Source of the DNA: an uncultured Bacteroidota bacterium
GTDB taxonomy: Bacteria > Bacteroidota > Bacteroidia > Chitinophagales > Chitinophagaceae
Direction: 5' to 3'
Assembly: GCA_903926855.1 (NCBI GenBank)
Contig: CAIYKV010000222.1
Coordinates: forward strand, 1-32,312
DNA length: 32,312 nt
How positions within the stretch are numbered: the stretch's first letter is position 1; each line of letters starts with the position of its first letter. The translations under genes were made by a program, and so were the position numbers. The notes under the pieces are model-generated. The model saw nothing but the letters and a program-made list of their open reading frames with translations. It was not told the DNA's origin and ran no database searches. Below, piece by piece: positions 16,935 to 24,338 of this stretch.

Positions 16935-18122
16935 ATGAATATTTCTTTTGACAACACCGAAAATGCCTTTGCCTACAAGTCTGATAAGGACCTGAAAGGA
17001 GCTAAATTCCTGTTTAATACCATGGGATACCCCTGGTTTGTACAAATAGGCACCCGACTTACCCCATTTATTATGAAAACCGGGTTACCAGTTGATGGTA
17101 TTATCCGAAAAACCATTTTCAAACAATTTGTAGGTGGTGAAACATTAGAGGAAACCGCTGCTGTGGGTTCCATTCTGGGTAAATATGGGGTTCAGGTAAT
17201 CCTGGATTATGGTGTGGAAGGAAAACAGGGCGAAGCCAATTTTGACCATGCAACTGAAGTATTTATTCGGGTAATCAATTATGCAGCTACACAAACCAAT
17301 ATCCCTTTTATCAGTATCAAAGTAACCGGACTGGCCAGATTTGGATTATTGCAAACACTTAATGAGGCACCCCGGTTGAGAAGTGGTATTCATGATCATG
17401 AGGAGGAGATTGACGAGTGGGACAGGGTTCGCGAAAGAATGTATACGATTTGTGAAGTAGCTGCCGAAAAAAATATCGGTGTGCTGATAGATGCGGAAGA
17501 AACCTGGATACAGGATCCGGTTGACAGGTTGACCATGGAAATGATGGAGATCTTCAATAAATCAAAAGTGATCGTGTATAATACGATTCAGTTATATCGT
17601 CACGACAGACTTCATTTCCTGCATATTTCTCACCAGATTGCCAAACAGCAGGGATTTAAATTGGGGATGAAACTGGTACGAGGTGCTTATATGGAGAAGG
17701 AGAGAGAAAGAGCTTACGATAAAGGGTACGAAAGTCCGATTCAGGCTACAAAAGAAGATACTGACAGGGATTATAATGATTCGGTTACCTATTGTCTTGA
17801 AAACATAGAAGATGTTTCCGTGATCATTGCTTCACATAATGATGAAAGTAACCTCAAAGCTGCTGAAATGATGGATAAGTGCGGTATACCGCATAATCAT
17901 CCACATGTGCATTTTTCTCAATTATTTGGTATGAGTGATAATATTACCTTCAACCTGGCGAAAGAAGGGTTTAATGTTAGCAAATACCTGCCTTTTGGTC
18001 CAATCAGGGATGTGATTCCTTACATGATGAGAAGAGCACAGGAAAACAGCAGTGTAAGCGGACAAACCGGCCGGGAACTTTCATTGATCAAAAAAGAGTT
18101 GAAACGCAGAAAAAAAGCATAA
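16935..18122 (+). CDS. Proline dehydrogenase (monofunctional)
   Basis: A 395-aa FAD enzyme oxidising L-proline to pyrroline-5-carboxylate and passing electrons to the quinone pool. The PRODH TIM-barrel is marked by VLIDAEETW (about 183-191), KLVRGAYMEKER (about 244-255) and the C-terminal FAD/substrate segment GPIRDVIPYMMRRAQEN (about 355-371). There is no P5C dehydrogenase domain, so this is the separate form usual in Bacteroidota rather than a PutA fusion, and no P5C dehydrogenase gene is in the window. The gene precedes thyA by 69 bases in the same direction. Confidence 0.95.
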   Translation: MNISFDNTENAFAYKSDKDLKGAKFLFNTMGYPWFVQIGTRLTPFIMKTGLPVDGIIRKTIFKQFVGGETLEETAAVGSILGKYGVQVILDYGVEGKQGEANFDHATEVFIRVINYAATQTNIPFISIKVTGLARFGLLQTLNEAPRLRSGIHDHEEEIDEWDRVRERMYTICEVAAEKNIGVLIDAEETWIQDPVDRLTMEMMEIFNKSKVIVYNTIQLYRHDRLHFLHISHQIAKQQGFKLGMKLVRGAYMEKERERAYDKGYESPIQATKEDTDRDYNDSVTYCLENIEDVSVIIASHNDESNLKAAEMMDKCGIPHNHPHVHFSQLFGMSDNITFNLAKEGFNVSKYLPFGPIRDVIPYMMRRAQENSSVSGQTGRELSLIKKELKRRKKA

Positions 18123-18191
18123 TTCACAGATTCTCCCCACTGTGATTAGTATTCTTTTTGTCATCCCCATTTGCAGTGTATTTTGCACCCT

Positions 18192-18986
18192 ATGCAGCAA
18201 TACCAGCAATTACTCAGGCATATTATGGAGAATGGGGTTTCCAAGACCGACAGAACCGGTACGGGAACCATCAGTTGTTTTGGCTACCAGATGCGGTTTA
18301 ATCTGCAGGAAGGCTTTCCGATGGTAACTACCAAAAGACTCCATACAAAGAGCATTATTTATGAACTCTTATGGTTTTTACGTGGGGAAACCAATATCAA
18401 ATATCTAACGGATCATGGTGTTAGTATCTGGAATGAATGGGCAGATGCAAATGGTGAGCTGGGTCCGGTTTATGGAAAACAATGGAGAAGTTGGGAAGGT
18501 GCTGATGGAACGGTGATTGATCAGATAACTGACCTGATTAACCAGATCAAGAAAAATCCGGATAGCCGCCGATTAATCATCAGTGCATGGAATGTGGCTG
18601 AGTTGCCAAAGATGGCATTGATGCCCTGTCATACCATTTTTCAGTTTTATGTTGCTGATGGAAAACTGAGTTGTCAGTTATACCAGAGAAGTGCAGATGT
18701 ATTTCTAGGGGTTCCTTTTAATATTGCTTCTTATGCTTTACTGACGATGATGGTGGCCCAGGTATGTGGACTGGCTTATGGTGATTTTGTACATAGTTTT
18801 GGTGATGTTCATCTTTATAATAATCATATAGAACAGGCGCAACTTCAACTAAGCCGTGAACCTTATCCTTTACCGGTAATGAAACTAAATCCTGAGGTAA
18901 AAGATATTTTCGGGTTTCAATTCGAAGATTTTACCCTCGAAAATTACCAGTACCATCCTGCTATTAAAGCACCTGTGGCTGTGTAA
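18192..18986 (+). CDS. thyA: Thymidylate synthase ThyA
   Basis: A 264-aa enzyme converting dUMP and methylenetetrahydrofolate to dTMP and dihydrofolate. I start at the ATG at 18192 (MQQYQQLL), which gives exactly the E. coli ThyA length; a TTG at 18171 would add seven non-conserved residues. Conserved features include DRTGTGT, the active-site Cys in [13 protein letters not shown], the [18 protein letters not shown] segment and the C-terminus IKAPVAV. folA follows 100 bases downstream, so product dihydrofolate is recycled by its neighbour. The intergenic space contains a long inverted repeat. Confidence 0.98.
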   Translation: MQQYQQLLRHIMENGVSKTDRTGTGTISCFGYQMRFNLQEGFPMVTTKRLHTKSIIYELLWFLRGETNIKYLTDHGVSIWNEWADANGELGPVYGKQWRSWEGADGTVIDQITDLINQIKKNPDSRRLIISAWNVAELPKMALMPCHTIFQFYVADGKLSCQLYQRSADVFLGVPFNIASYALLTMMVAQVCGLAYGDFVHSFGDVHLYNNHIEQAQLQLSREPYPLPVMKLNPEVKDIFGFQFEDFTLENYQYHPAIKAPVAV

Positions 18987-18989
18987 GTG

Positions 18990-19063
18990 GTAAGTAATAA
19001 GTTTAAGTTACCAAGTATTTACATACTCGTACTATATTATTTACACATAAACTTATAACTTAC
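18990..19063. repeat. Imperfect long inverted repeat between thyA and folA
   Basis: The arm GTAAGTAATAAGTTTA (18990-19005) pairs with 19048-19063 at 15 of 16 positions around a 42-base loop. The loop carries a nested AGTAT-TTAC-ATACT hairpin. The arms are almost pure A/T plus G, like the AAGTTATAAG-type runs often seen in Bacteroidota spacers. It could attenuate read-through from thyA into folA, but no U-tract makes it a classical terminator. Confidence 0.75.
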
Positions 19064-19086
19064 AACGTATAATTTATAACTTTTCT

Positions 19087-19593
19087 ATGCTGATTTCCCT
19101 GGTTGTAGCGGCTGCTCAGAATAATGCGATTGGTTTGCATAATCGTTTGCTTTGGCATTTGCCCAATGACCTTAAATTTTTTAAAAATATTACCTGGGCC
19201 ATGCCTGTAGTAATGGGCAGAAAAACTTTTGAAGCATTGGCAGGGAAACCTTTGCCAGGCAGATTGAATATGGTCATTACCCGGCAAAAAGATTTTAGGG
19301 CAGAGGGTGTTATCGTAGTTTCTTCCATGGAAGAAGCCATCAGTATTGCCAATCAACAAGATTATAAAGAACTGTTTGTAATAGGTGGTGGGGAAATATA
19401 TCAGCAGTCCATGTTATTAGCTGACAAAATCTATCTGACAAGGGTGGATGCAGTTTTAGAAGGGGATACTTTTTTCCCTGCTATCGAAAAAGATAAATGG
19501 AAAATGGTTTCAGAACAATCTTTTTCGGCTGATGAAAAACACCAGTATGCATATCATTTCCAGTTATGGATCTCAAAACTGGCAAAGTCCTGA
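19087..19593 (+). CDS. folA: Dihydrofolate reductase
   Basis: A 168-aa NADPH-dependent reductase making tetrahydrofolate. The substrate-binding Asp28 lies in LLWHLPNDLKFFK, the equivalent of Asp27 in E. coli. GRKTFEALAGKPLPGR and FVIGGGEIYQQ are the NADPH-binding segments, and LTRVDAVLEGDTFFP is the C-terminal strand pair. Length is normal. The stop at 19591-19593 is followed after two bases by the ATG of a membrane-protein gene, so it heads a tight three-gene run. Confidence 0.98.
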   Translation: MLISLVVAAAQNNAIGLHNRLLWHLPNDLKFFKNITWAMPVVMGRKTFEALAGKPLPGRLNMVITRQKDFRAEGVIVVSSMEEAISIANQQDYKELFVIGGGEIYQQSMLLADKIYLTRVDAVLEGDTFFPAIEKDKWKMVSEQSFSADEKHQYAYHFQLWISKLAKS

Positions 19594-19595
19594 AC

Positions 19596-20075
19596 ATGCA
19601 ATTCATTCAGATCGCTTATTGTTGTAGTCTCCCTTTTTTGTTGCTGATTTCCTGGATGGGCCTTACCGTTAACTGGAAGCAATGCGCGGTTAATATGATA
19701 TCCGTTTCCAATCTTTTATTAATAGGCTATTCATTATTTCTTATACGGCAGTTAATTGGCATTGTTCAATTGGGCCGAACATTGGCAGATAAATACCATA
19801 TTGAAGCTTTTCATAAGCAAACAACAATAGATGGGTTTATGATCAGACAGGCATTGATTATACTGGTGCCTTTTGTATTCCTGTCAAAAAAATGGAGAAA
19901 AAACAGATGGGTTTCAATAGCTATGCTGTTACTGTTATTTTGGAATAATCCAATCTCTGTATGGAACAATTTTGATCTGATGAGTAAAATTGCTTCTTAT
20001 GGTTTTTTACTCTGCACAGCCTATGCGTTTATTTGGCTCCTGAACCAATTACCTCATCAATCTACTCCAGAATAA
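19596..20075 (+). CDS. Unknown multi-pass membrane protein
   Basis: A 159-aa protein I do not recognise. Four or five hydrophobic segments are visible, at about residues 4-24, 36-56, 82-97, 104-118 and 131-149, with basic loops (KKWRKNR at 98-104). There is no signal peptide cleavage site and no catalytic motif. I use the ATG at 19596, two bases after the folA stop; an ATG at 19566 inside folA would add ten residues. Its TAA overlaps the ATG of the next gene (TAATG, 20073-20077), so it is coupled on both sides and should be co-translated with folA and the methyltransferase-like gene. Confidence 0.75.
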   Translation: MQFIQIAYCCSLPFLLLISWMGLTVNWKQCAVNMISVSNLLLIGYSLFLIRQLIGIVQLGRTLADKYHIEAFHKQTTIDGFMIRQALIILVPFVFLSKKWRKNRWVSIAMLLLLFWNNPISVWNNFDLMSKIASYGFLLCTAYAFIWLLNQLPHQSTPE

Positions 20076-20872
20076 TGTATTCGCGTTTTGCCATAAGTAT
20101 CCGGTATCTCAAATACTTTCTTACCGCTTCAAATGGGAAAGGACATGGAGTGCATTCCCCTTTTGTATTTGAATTTATTACCCAGGTTTTAAATGATGTC
20201 AGATTTTTTTATGCCTTTCTGCCGATTGAAGATCTCAGAACAAATTTATTGGCTGATACCAATCAGCTGACTATTGAGACTTCTGATATAAAACCACCTG
20301 CGGGAAATATAAAGAAACTAGACATAAATGAAATTACCAGATCATGCGGTAGCTCCCGAAAAACAGGGCAATTGTTATTCAGAATCGTAAACTACTACTC
20401 TCCAGATTCAATTCTTGTATTGGAGAATTCATTAGGTATTGACACTGCTTATCTTGCTGCTGCAAATACTTCTCTACAACTGACAACCATTCAGCAGGAT
20501 AAAACGATCGCTGCAATGGCAATGAAACATTTCCAAATGCTGGAGTTGAACAATATCAATATGCTGGTTGGGGATTATGATCAGGCATTAGCAAGAGTTA
20601 TCAAAATAAATCCTAAGATTGGTCTGGTTTATATTTATGTAAATACCGATTACGCTTCAATAATGAAATATTTTAACCAATTGCTTAGTTATATTCAACC
20701 TGATTCAATACTCATATTCCATAACATACATAGCAGCCAGGATATGGAAAAAGCCTGGGAAGAGATCAAAATCAACCAGATCGTTACCCTGACTATTGAT
20801 CTGTTTTATATGGGCATTGTTTTATTCAGGAATGAAAATAAAGTAAAGCAGGATTTCAGTATCCGGTTCTGA
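20075..20872 (+). CDS. Degenerate SAM-methyltransferase-like protein
   Basis: A 265-aa protein resembling a Bacteroidota-specific class I methyltransferase family, by its N-terminal YLKYFLTASNGKGHGVHSPF and C-terminal IDLFYMGIVLFRNE. I start at the ATG at 20075; an upstream TTG at 20033 lies inside the preceding gene. Compared with the family pattern as I remember it, motif I is altered (ILVLENSLGI where an acidic-x-Gly is expected), the post-strand acidic DGNH is YVNT (residues 188-191), and DDIH is HNIH (216-219). The protein may therefore be non-catalytic. It is last in the folA run; its stop is followed by the convergent sulfhydrylase gene 42 bases on. Confidence 0.75.
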   Translation: MYSRFAISIRYLKYFLTASNGKGHGVHSPFVFEFITQVLNDVRFFYAFLPIEDLRTNLLADTNQLTIETSDIKPPAGNIKKLDINEITRSCGSSRKTGQLLFRIVNYYSPDSILVLENSLGIDTAYLAAANTSLQLTTIQQDKTIAAMAMKHFQMLELNNINMLVGDYDQALARVIKINPKIGLVYIYVNTDYASIMKYFNQLLSYIQPDSILIFHNIHSSQDMEKAWEEIKINQIVTLTIDLFYMGIVLFRNENKVKQDFSIRF

Positions 20873-20914
20873 GTCATTCAAAAAATCTAAATACTATATG
20901 TTCTTGAGACTTCA

Positions 20915-22087
20915 TCAGCATTTTTCCAGTGCCTGCAAAATATCATTCAGAATATCTTCCTTATGTTCCAGACCAACACTGATTCGGATTAATCCGGGTG
21001 TAATATTTACTGCCTGTCTTTCAGCTTCACTTAATTTGGCATGTGTAGTACTGGCAGGATGAGAAGCGATACTTCTTGTATCGCCCAGGTTAGCAGTCAG
21101 GGAAAGCATTTTCAGGTTATTGAGAAAAGCGCGACCGGATTCCAATCCGCCTTTCAATTCAAAGCAAACGATCCCGCCACCGTTTTTCATTTGTTTTTTC
21201 GCAATGGTAACATGCGGGTGACTCGCCAGAAATGGATACCGTAAGGAAGCGATCTTCTCATTTTTTTCTAATGACTGCGCAATGAACAAAGCGTTTGAAG
21301 CGTGTCGCTCCATTCGAACATCCAGGGTTTCCAAACTTTTACTTAATACCCATGCATTAAAAGGTGATAAAGCAGGGCCGGTGCTTCGGCAGAATAAATA
21401 AATTTCTTTGATCAGGTCTTTCCTGCCAACAATTACGCCGCCTAAAACCCGACCCTGTCCATCCAGCCATTTAGTAGCAGAATGCACTACCAGATCAGCA
21501 CCAAAGTCTATGGGTTGTTGGTTGACAGGCGTTGCAAAACAATTGTCAACATTCAAAATGATGGAATGTTTTTTAGAAACCCGGCCAATCATTTCAAGGT
21601 CCAGTATATCCAGACCAGGATTGGTAGGGGTTTCCAGATAAATCATTCGGGTATTGGGTTTAATAGCTGATTCCCAGGCAGCTTCATCTGCATTGGCATC
21701 CAGATAAGTATATTCTATACCAAATTTGGGTAAGTATTTAGCAATGATGGTATGGGTACTACCAAATATAGCATTACAGGCAATCAGGTGATCACCCTGT
21801 TTGAGCAGTGCCATAAAGGAACCGAAAACAGCACTCATGCCGGAAGCAGTAGCATAACCTGCTTCTGCGCCTTCCAATGCACACATTTTGTCTACAAACT
21901 CCTGTACGCCGGGATTACTGAAGCGGCTATAGATATTAGCATCTGTTTCATCAGCAAAAGCAGCCCGCATATCTTCTGCATTATCAAAACAGAAACTGCT
22001 GGTTAGAAACATGGGAGTAGAGTGCTCCATTTCATTGGTGCGTTCTGTTTGTATGCGGATGGCGTTGGTTTGCTGGTGGTTTGACAT
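20915..22087 (-). CDS. metZ: O-succinyl/acetylhomoserine sulfhydrylase (MetZ-like)
   Basis: A 390-aa PLP enzyme of the Cys/Met-metabolism family, making homocysteine directly from activated homoserine and sulfide. The PLP lysine is Lys206 in SATKWLDGQGR, a wording typical of MetZ; YSRFSNPG (53-60) contributes phosphate contacts from the neighbouring subunit. Cystathionine gamma-synthase and methionine gamma-lyase share the fold. I favour the sulfhydrylase because of the DGQGR sequence and because metX, which makes the substrate, lies close by. It is downstream of the OsmC gene on the same strand (47-base gap), so the two are probably one transcript. Confidence 0.85.
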   Translation of the reverse strand: MSNHQQTNAIRIQTERTNEMEHSTPMFLTSSFCFDNAEDMRAAFADETDANIYSRFSNPGVQEFVDKMCALEGAEAGYATASGMSAVFGSFMALLKQGDHLIACNAIFGSTHTIIAKYLPKFGIEYTYLDANADEAAWESAIKPNTRMIYLETPTNPGLDILDLEMIGRVSKKHSIILNVDNCFATPVNQQPIDFGADLVVHSATKWLDGQGRVLGGVIVGRKDLIKEIYLFCRSTGPALSPFNAWVLSKSLETLDVRMERHASNALFIAQSLEKNEKIASLRYPFLASHPHVTIAKKQMKNGGGIVCFELKGGLESGRAFLNNLKMLSLTANLGDTRSIASHPASTTHAKLSEAERQAVNITPGLIRISVGLEHKEDILNDILQALEKC

Positions 22088-22134
22088 AGAGAACGTTTAA
22101 TTGTTGTATGGATTTATGGTTGAATGGTTCCTGG

Positions 22135-22560
22135 CTATACTTCTTTTATTTCTATATCCCATTCAATGGTACATCCGGCTGCTCGAAGGGTGGCAGCAAC
22201 GGAGCAATATTTATCTATCGACAGGCTACAGGCTTTTTTTGCTTTTTCTGCATCAATATTGCCGGTAAACTGGAAAAGGATATGGACATATTTCCATAAG
22301 GAAGGCTCTTTATCCGGTTCTCTTTCTCCGTCAATAACCATATTGAATGAAACGAGTTCCTGTCTTTGCTTCTTCAGAATAGACACGATATCTACTCCGC
22401 TGCAACCGCCTAAGCCCATCAATAATGCCTGCATGGGGCGAAAACCGGCGTTATGTCCCCCAATGGCTTCTGCGGCATCCATTTGACCGGTATGGCCATT
22501 TTCGTCCGTAGCTTCGAATTTATAGGCATCATCCACTCTTTTAATTAAAATTCTGGCCAT
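22135..22560 (-). CDS. OsmC-family protein
   Basis: A 141-aa small cytosolic protein of the OsmC/Ohr superfamily. The two characteristic cysteines are Cys53 (LGGCSGVDIV) and Cys119 (DKYCSVAATL), whose thiols in OsmC/Ohr reduce hydroperoxides. Cys111 and Cys130 are extra. Members of this YhfA-like branch are less well defined, so peroxidase activity is likely but not certain. It is divergent from metX over 68 bases and upstream of the sulfhydrylase, a context suggesting a link with sulfur metabolism or thiol stress. Confidence 0.88.
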   Translation of the reverse strand: MARILIKRVDDAYKFEATDENGHTGQMDAAEAIGGHNAGFRPMQALLMGLGGCSGVDIVSILKKQRQELVSFNMVIDGEREPDKEPSLWKYVHILFQFTGNIDAEKAKKACSLSIDKYCSVAATLRAAGCTIEWDIEIKEV

Positions 22561-22628
22561 TTTAAAGATTTATGCAAATGTAAATTATCCATGCCCTTAT
22601 TTTGCTTCTGAAATGCGGAATAATCCAT
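22561..22628. promoter_or_regulatory. Compact divergent promoter, OsmC / metX
   Basis: Only 68 bases separate the two start codons. On the minus strand TACATTTG (22582-22575) is a perfect TAnnTTTG -7 box, 14 bases before the OsmC ATG. On the plus strand TTATTTTG (22597-22604) is a 7/8 match, 24 bases before the metX ATG. The two -7 boxes lie 14 bases apart, facing outward, so the two polymerases probably compete. No clear -33 TTTG was found. The space is too short for a SAM riboswitch. Confidence 0.45.
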
Positions 22629-23642
22629 ATGAATCTTTTTACTCATAACGAACCCTTTATTTTAGAAAATGGCAGGGTTTTGCCATCTCTCCAGATTGCA
22701 TATCATACCTATGGAACCCTGAATAAGGCAAAATCCAATGTGATCTGGGTTTGTCATGCTTTAACTGCCAATTCAGACGCAGCAGATTGGTGGAAAGGAT
22801 TGGTTGGGGATAATTGTCTCATCGATCCTGCTCAATATTTTATCGTTTGCGCCAATATGCCCGGATCCTGTTATGGCTCCACCGGTCCAACCAGTATCGA
22901 CCCAATTACAGAACAACCTTATTATTCCGAATTCCCACAAGTAACCATCCGGGATATGGTTCAGGCTTATATTTTACTTAGAAAACATCTGAATATCGAT
23001 TCTATATACCTGTTAATGGGTGGTAGTATGGGTGGATACCAGGCCTTGGAATGGGCAGTAATGGAAAAAGAAATCATCAGCAAGCTTTTCTTAATTGCTA
23101 CTTCTCCTTCTGAAAGCGCCTGGGGTGTGGCTGTACATACAGCACAACGTTTGGCGATTGAAGCCGATCATACCTGGCGAGATCATACAGCAAAGGCAGG
23201 AGCCAAGGGACTAAAAGCAGCAAGAGCTATCGGTATGCTCACTTACCGCAATTATGGAACATTCCAGGAAAAACAAACTGATCCTGATCCGGAGAAAATT
23301 GATGATTTTAAAGCATCTTCCTATCTCAATTACCAGGGAGATAAACTGGTAAAAAGATTCAATGCTTATAGTTACTGGTTACTTACGAAGGCAATGGACA
23401 GTCACCATTTGGGCAGAGGCCGAGGAGGCGATCTGATAACTGTATTAAAATCGATTCAGCAACCTACTTTGATTATAGGTATTCATAGCGATATATTATG
23501 TCCATTGGATGAACAGCGTTTCATGGCCGATTATATGCCTCATGCAAAACTGGTTGAGATTGATTCAGCATATGGACATGATGGGTTTATCATTGAAACG
23601 GGACAGATTACCCAACATCTTTCTGCCTGGCTGAAGGATTAA
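22629..23642 (+). CDS. metX: Homoserine O-acyltransferase MetX
   Basis: A 337-aa alpha/beta-hydrolase transferring an acyl group from acyl-CoA to homoserine, the first committed step to methionine. The nucleophile is Ser133 in GGSMGGYQALEW, with Asp288 (HSDILCP) and His317 (YGHDGF) completing the triad; GSCYGSTGP is the conserved substrate-binding loop. I start at the ATG at 22629 rather than the TTG at 22602. MetX enzymes may use acetyl- or succinyl-CoA, and I cannot tell which from inspection. The MetZ-like enzyme on the opposite strand would consume the product. It ends only nine bases from the convergent secreted-protein gene. Confidence 0.95.
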   Translation: MNLFTHNEPFILENGRVLPSLQIAYHTYGTLNKAKSNVIWVCHALTANSDAADWWKGLVGDNCLIDPAQYFIVCANMPGSCYGSTGPTSIDPITEQPYYSEFPQVTIRDMVQAYILLRKHLNIDSIYLLMGGSMGGYQALEWAVMEKEIISKLFLIATSPSESAWGVAVHTAQRLAIEADHTWRDHTAKAGAKGLKAARAIGMLTYRNYGTFQEKQTDPDPEKIDDFKASSYLNYQGDKLVKRFNAYSYWLLTKAMDSHHLGRGRGGDLITVLKSIQQPTLIIGIHSDILCPLDEQRFMADYMPHAKLVEIDSAYGHDGFIIETGQITQHLSAWLKD

Positions 23643-23651
23643 AATGGGTCT

Positions 23652-24308
23652 TTATCTTTTTTGTCCGGGATTTGGTTTTCTTTCCGTGTATCCCGAAGTA
23701 GATAAATTGAAAACTGATTCTGCAACAGGTTTAACAGATACTTCTGTTGCTCTCATTAAAGAATTGATAGGACCTTCATTCATCTGTATTTCTAAGGGGA
23801 TGCCTTTTATTTTCACTTGTATATCCGCAGTCACCGGACCCACATCGGGTATATTATGAATTTTATCTGTGCACCAAACAGTGAGGGTAACTTTTTTGCC
23901 GGATTTGTCGCTGAGGGTAATGGTTGCTTTGGAACAATCATATCCTAATATCTTTTTTTTCTCTTTGCTTAAAGCAATCATCGGGGCCACTTCATTCTTG
24001 GCTAATTTTTCCTTTTGAATATCTTCCGGACTCTTGCGGGTATAAAATTGTTTGCCAACAGCATTCATTAATAATAGCAGTCCTTTGCTATCATATAAAG
24101 TCTGCATGGAATAGATAGGAGTACTCATTTCAGTAAGAGATTTCCCTTTTTTGAAATAAATCGTAACAGATGAGTTCCCTACCATTGGGTTAATCGTTCC
24201 AGGTTGCTCACCCTGTATGGTCATCGAATATTTGAGAATGCCCTCTTCCACTTGTGCAGTTGCCTGAAAAGAAGATAAGATGACCAGGAGGAATGAGACT
24301 TTTTTCAT
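23652..24308 (-). CDS. Secreted DUF4412/GLPGLI-like protein
   Basis: A 218-aa exported protein with a clear signal peptide (residues 1-18, cleavage near ATA-Q). The mature part has beta-rich segments such as GILKYSMTIQG, a conserved-looking KKILGYDCSKATI and VTVWCTDKI; the two Cys in these may form a disulfide. This pattern resembles DUF4412 or GLPGLI-type periplasmic proteins of Bacteroidota, whose function is unknown. It starts 30 bases after the acylase stop on the same strand, so the two are probably co-transcribed. Family assignment is moderate. Confidence 0.7.
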   Translation of the reverse strand: MKKVSFLLVILSSFQATAQVEEGILKYSMTIQGEQPGTINPMVGNSSVTIYFKKGKSLTEMSTPIYSMQTLYDSKGLLLLMNAVGKQFYTRKSPEDIQKEKLAKNEVAPMIALSKEKKKILGYDCSKATITLSDKSGKKVTLTVWCTDKIHNIPDVGPVTADIQVKIKGIPLEIQMNEGPINSLMRATEVSVKPVAESVFNLSTSGYTERKPNPGQKR

Positions 24309-24338
24309 TTTTTTCTTTTTACTGAAAACAGCTGATTG

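Noticed and set aside
20033..20074. Extended start of the methyltransferase-like gene from TTG at 20033
   Set aside because: It lies inside the preceding gene; the ATG at 20075 gives a TAATG coupling and the expected conserved N-terminus.
22561..22628. SAM riboswitch before metX
   Set aside because: Only 68 bases separate the divergent start codons, and part of it must be promoter; no room for a known SAM aptamer and no matching stems.
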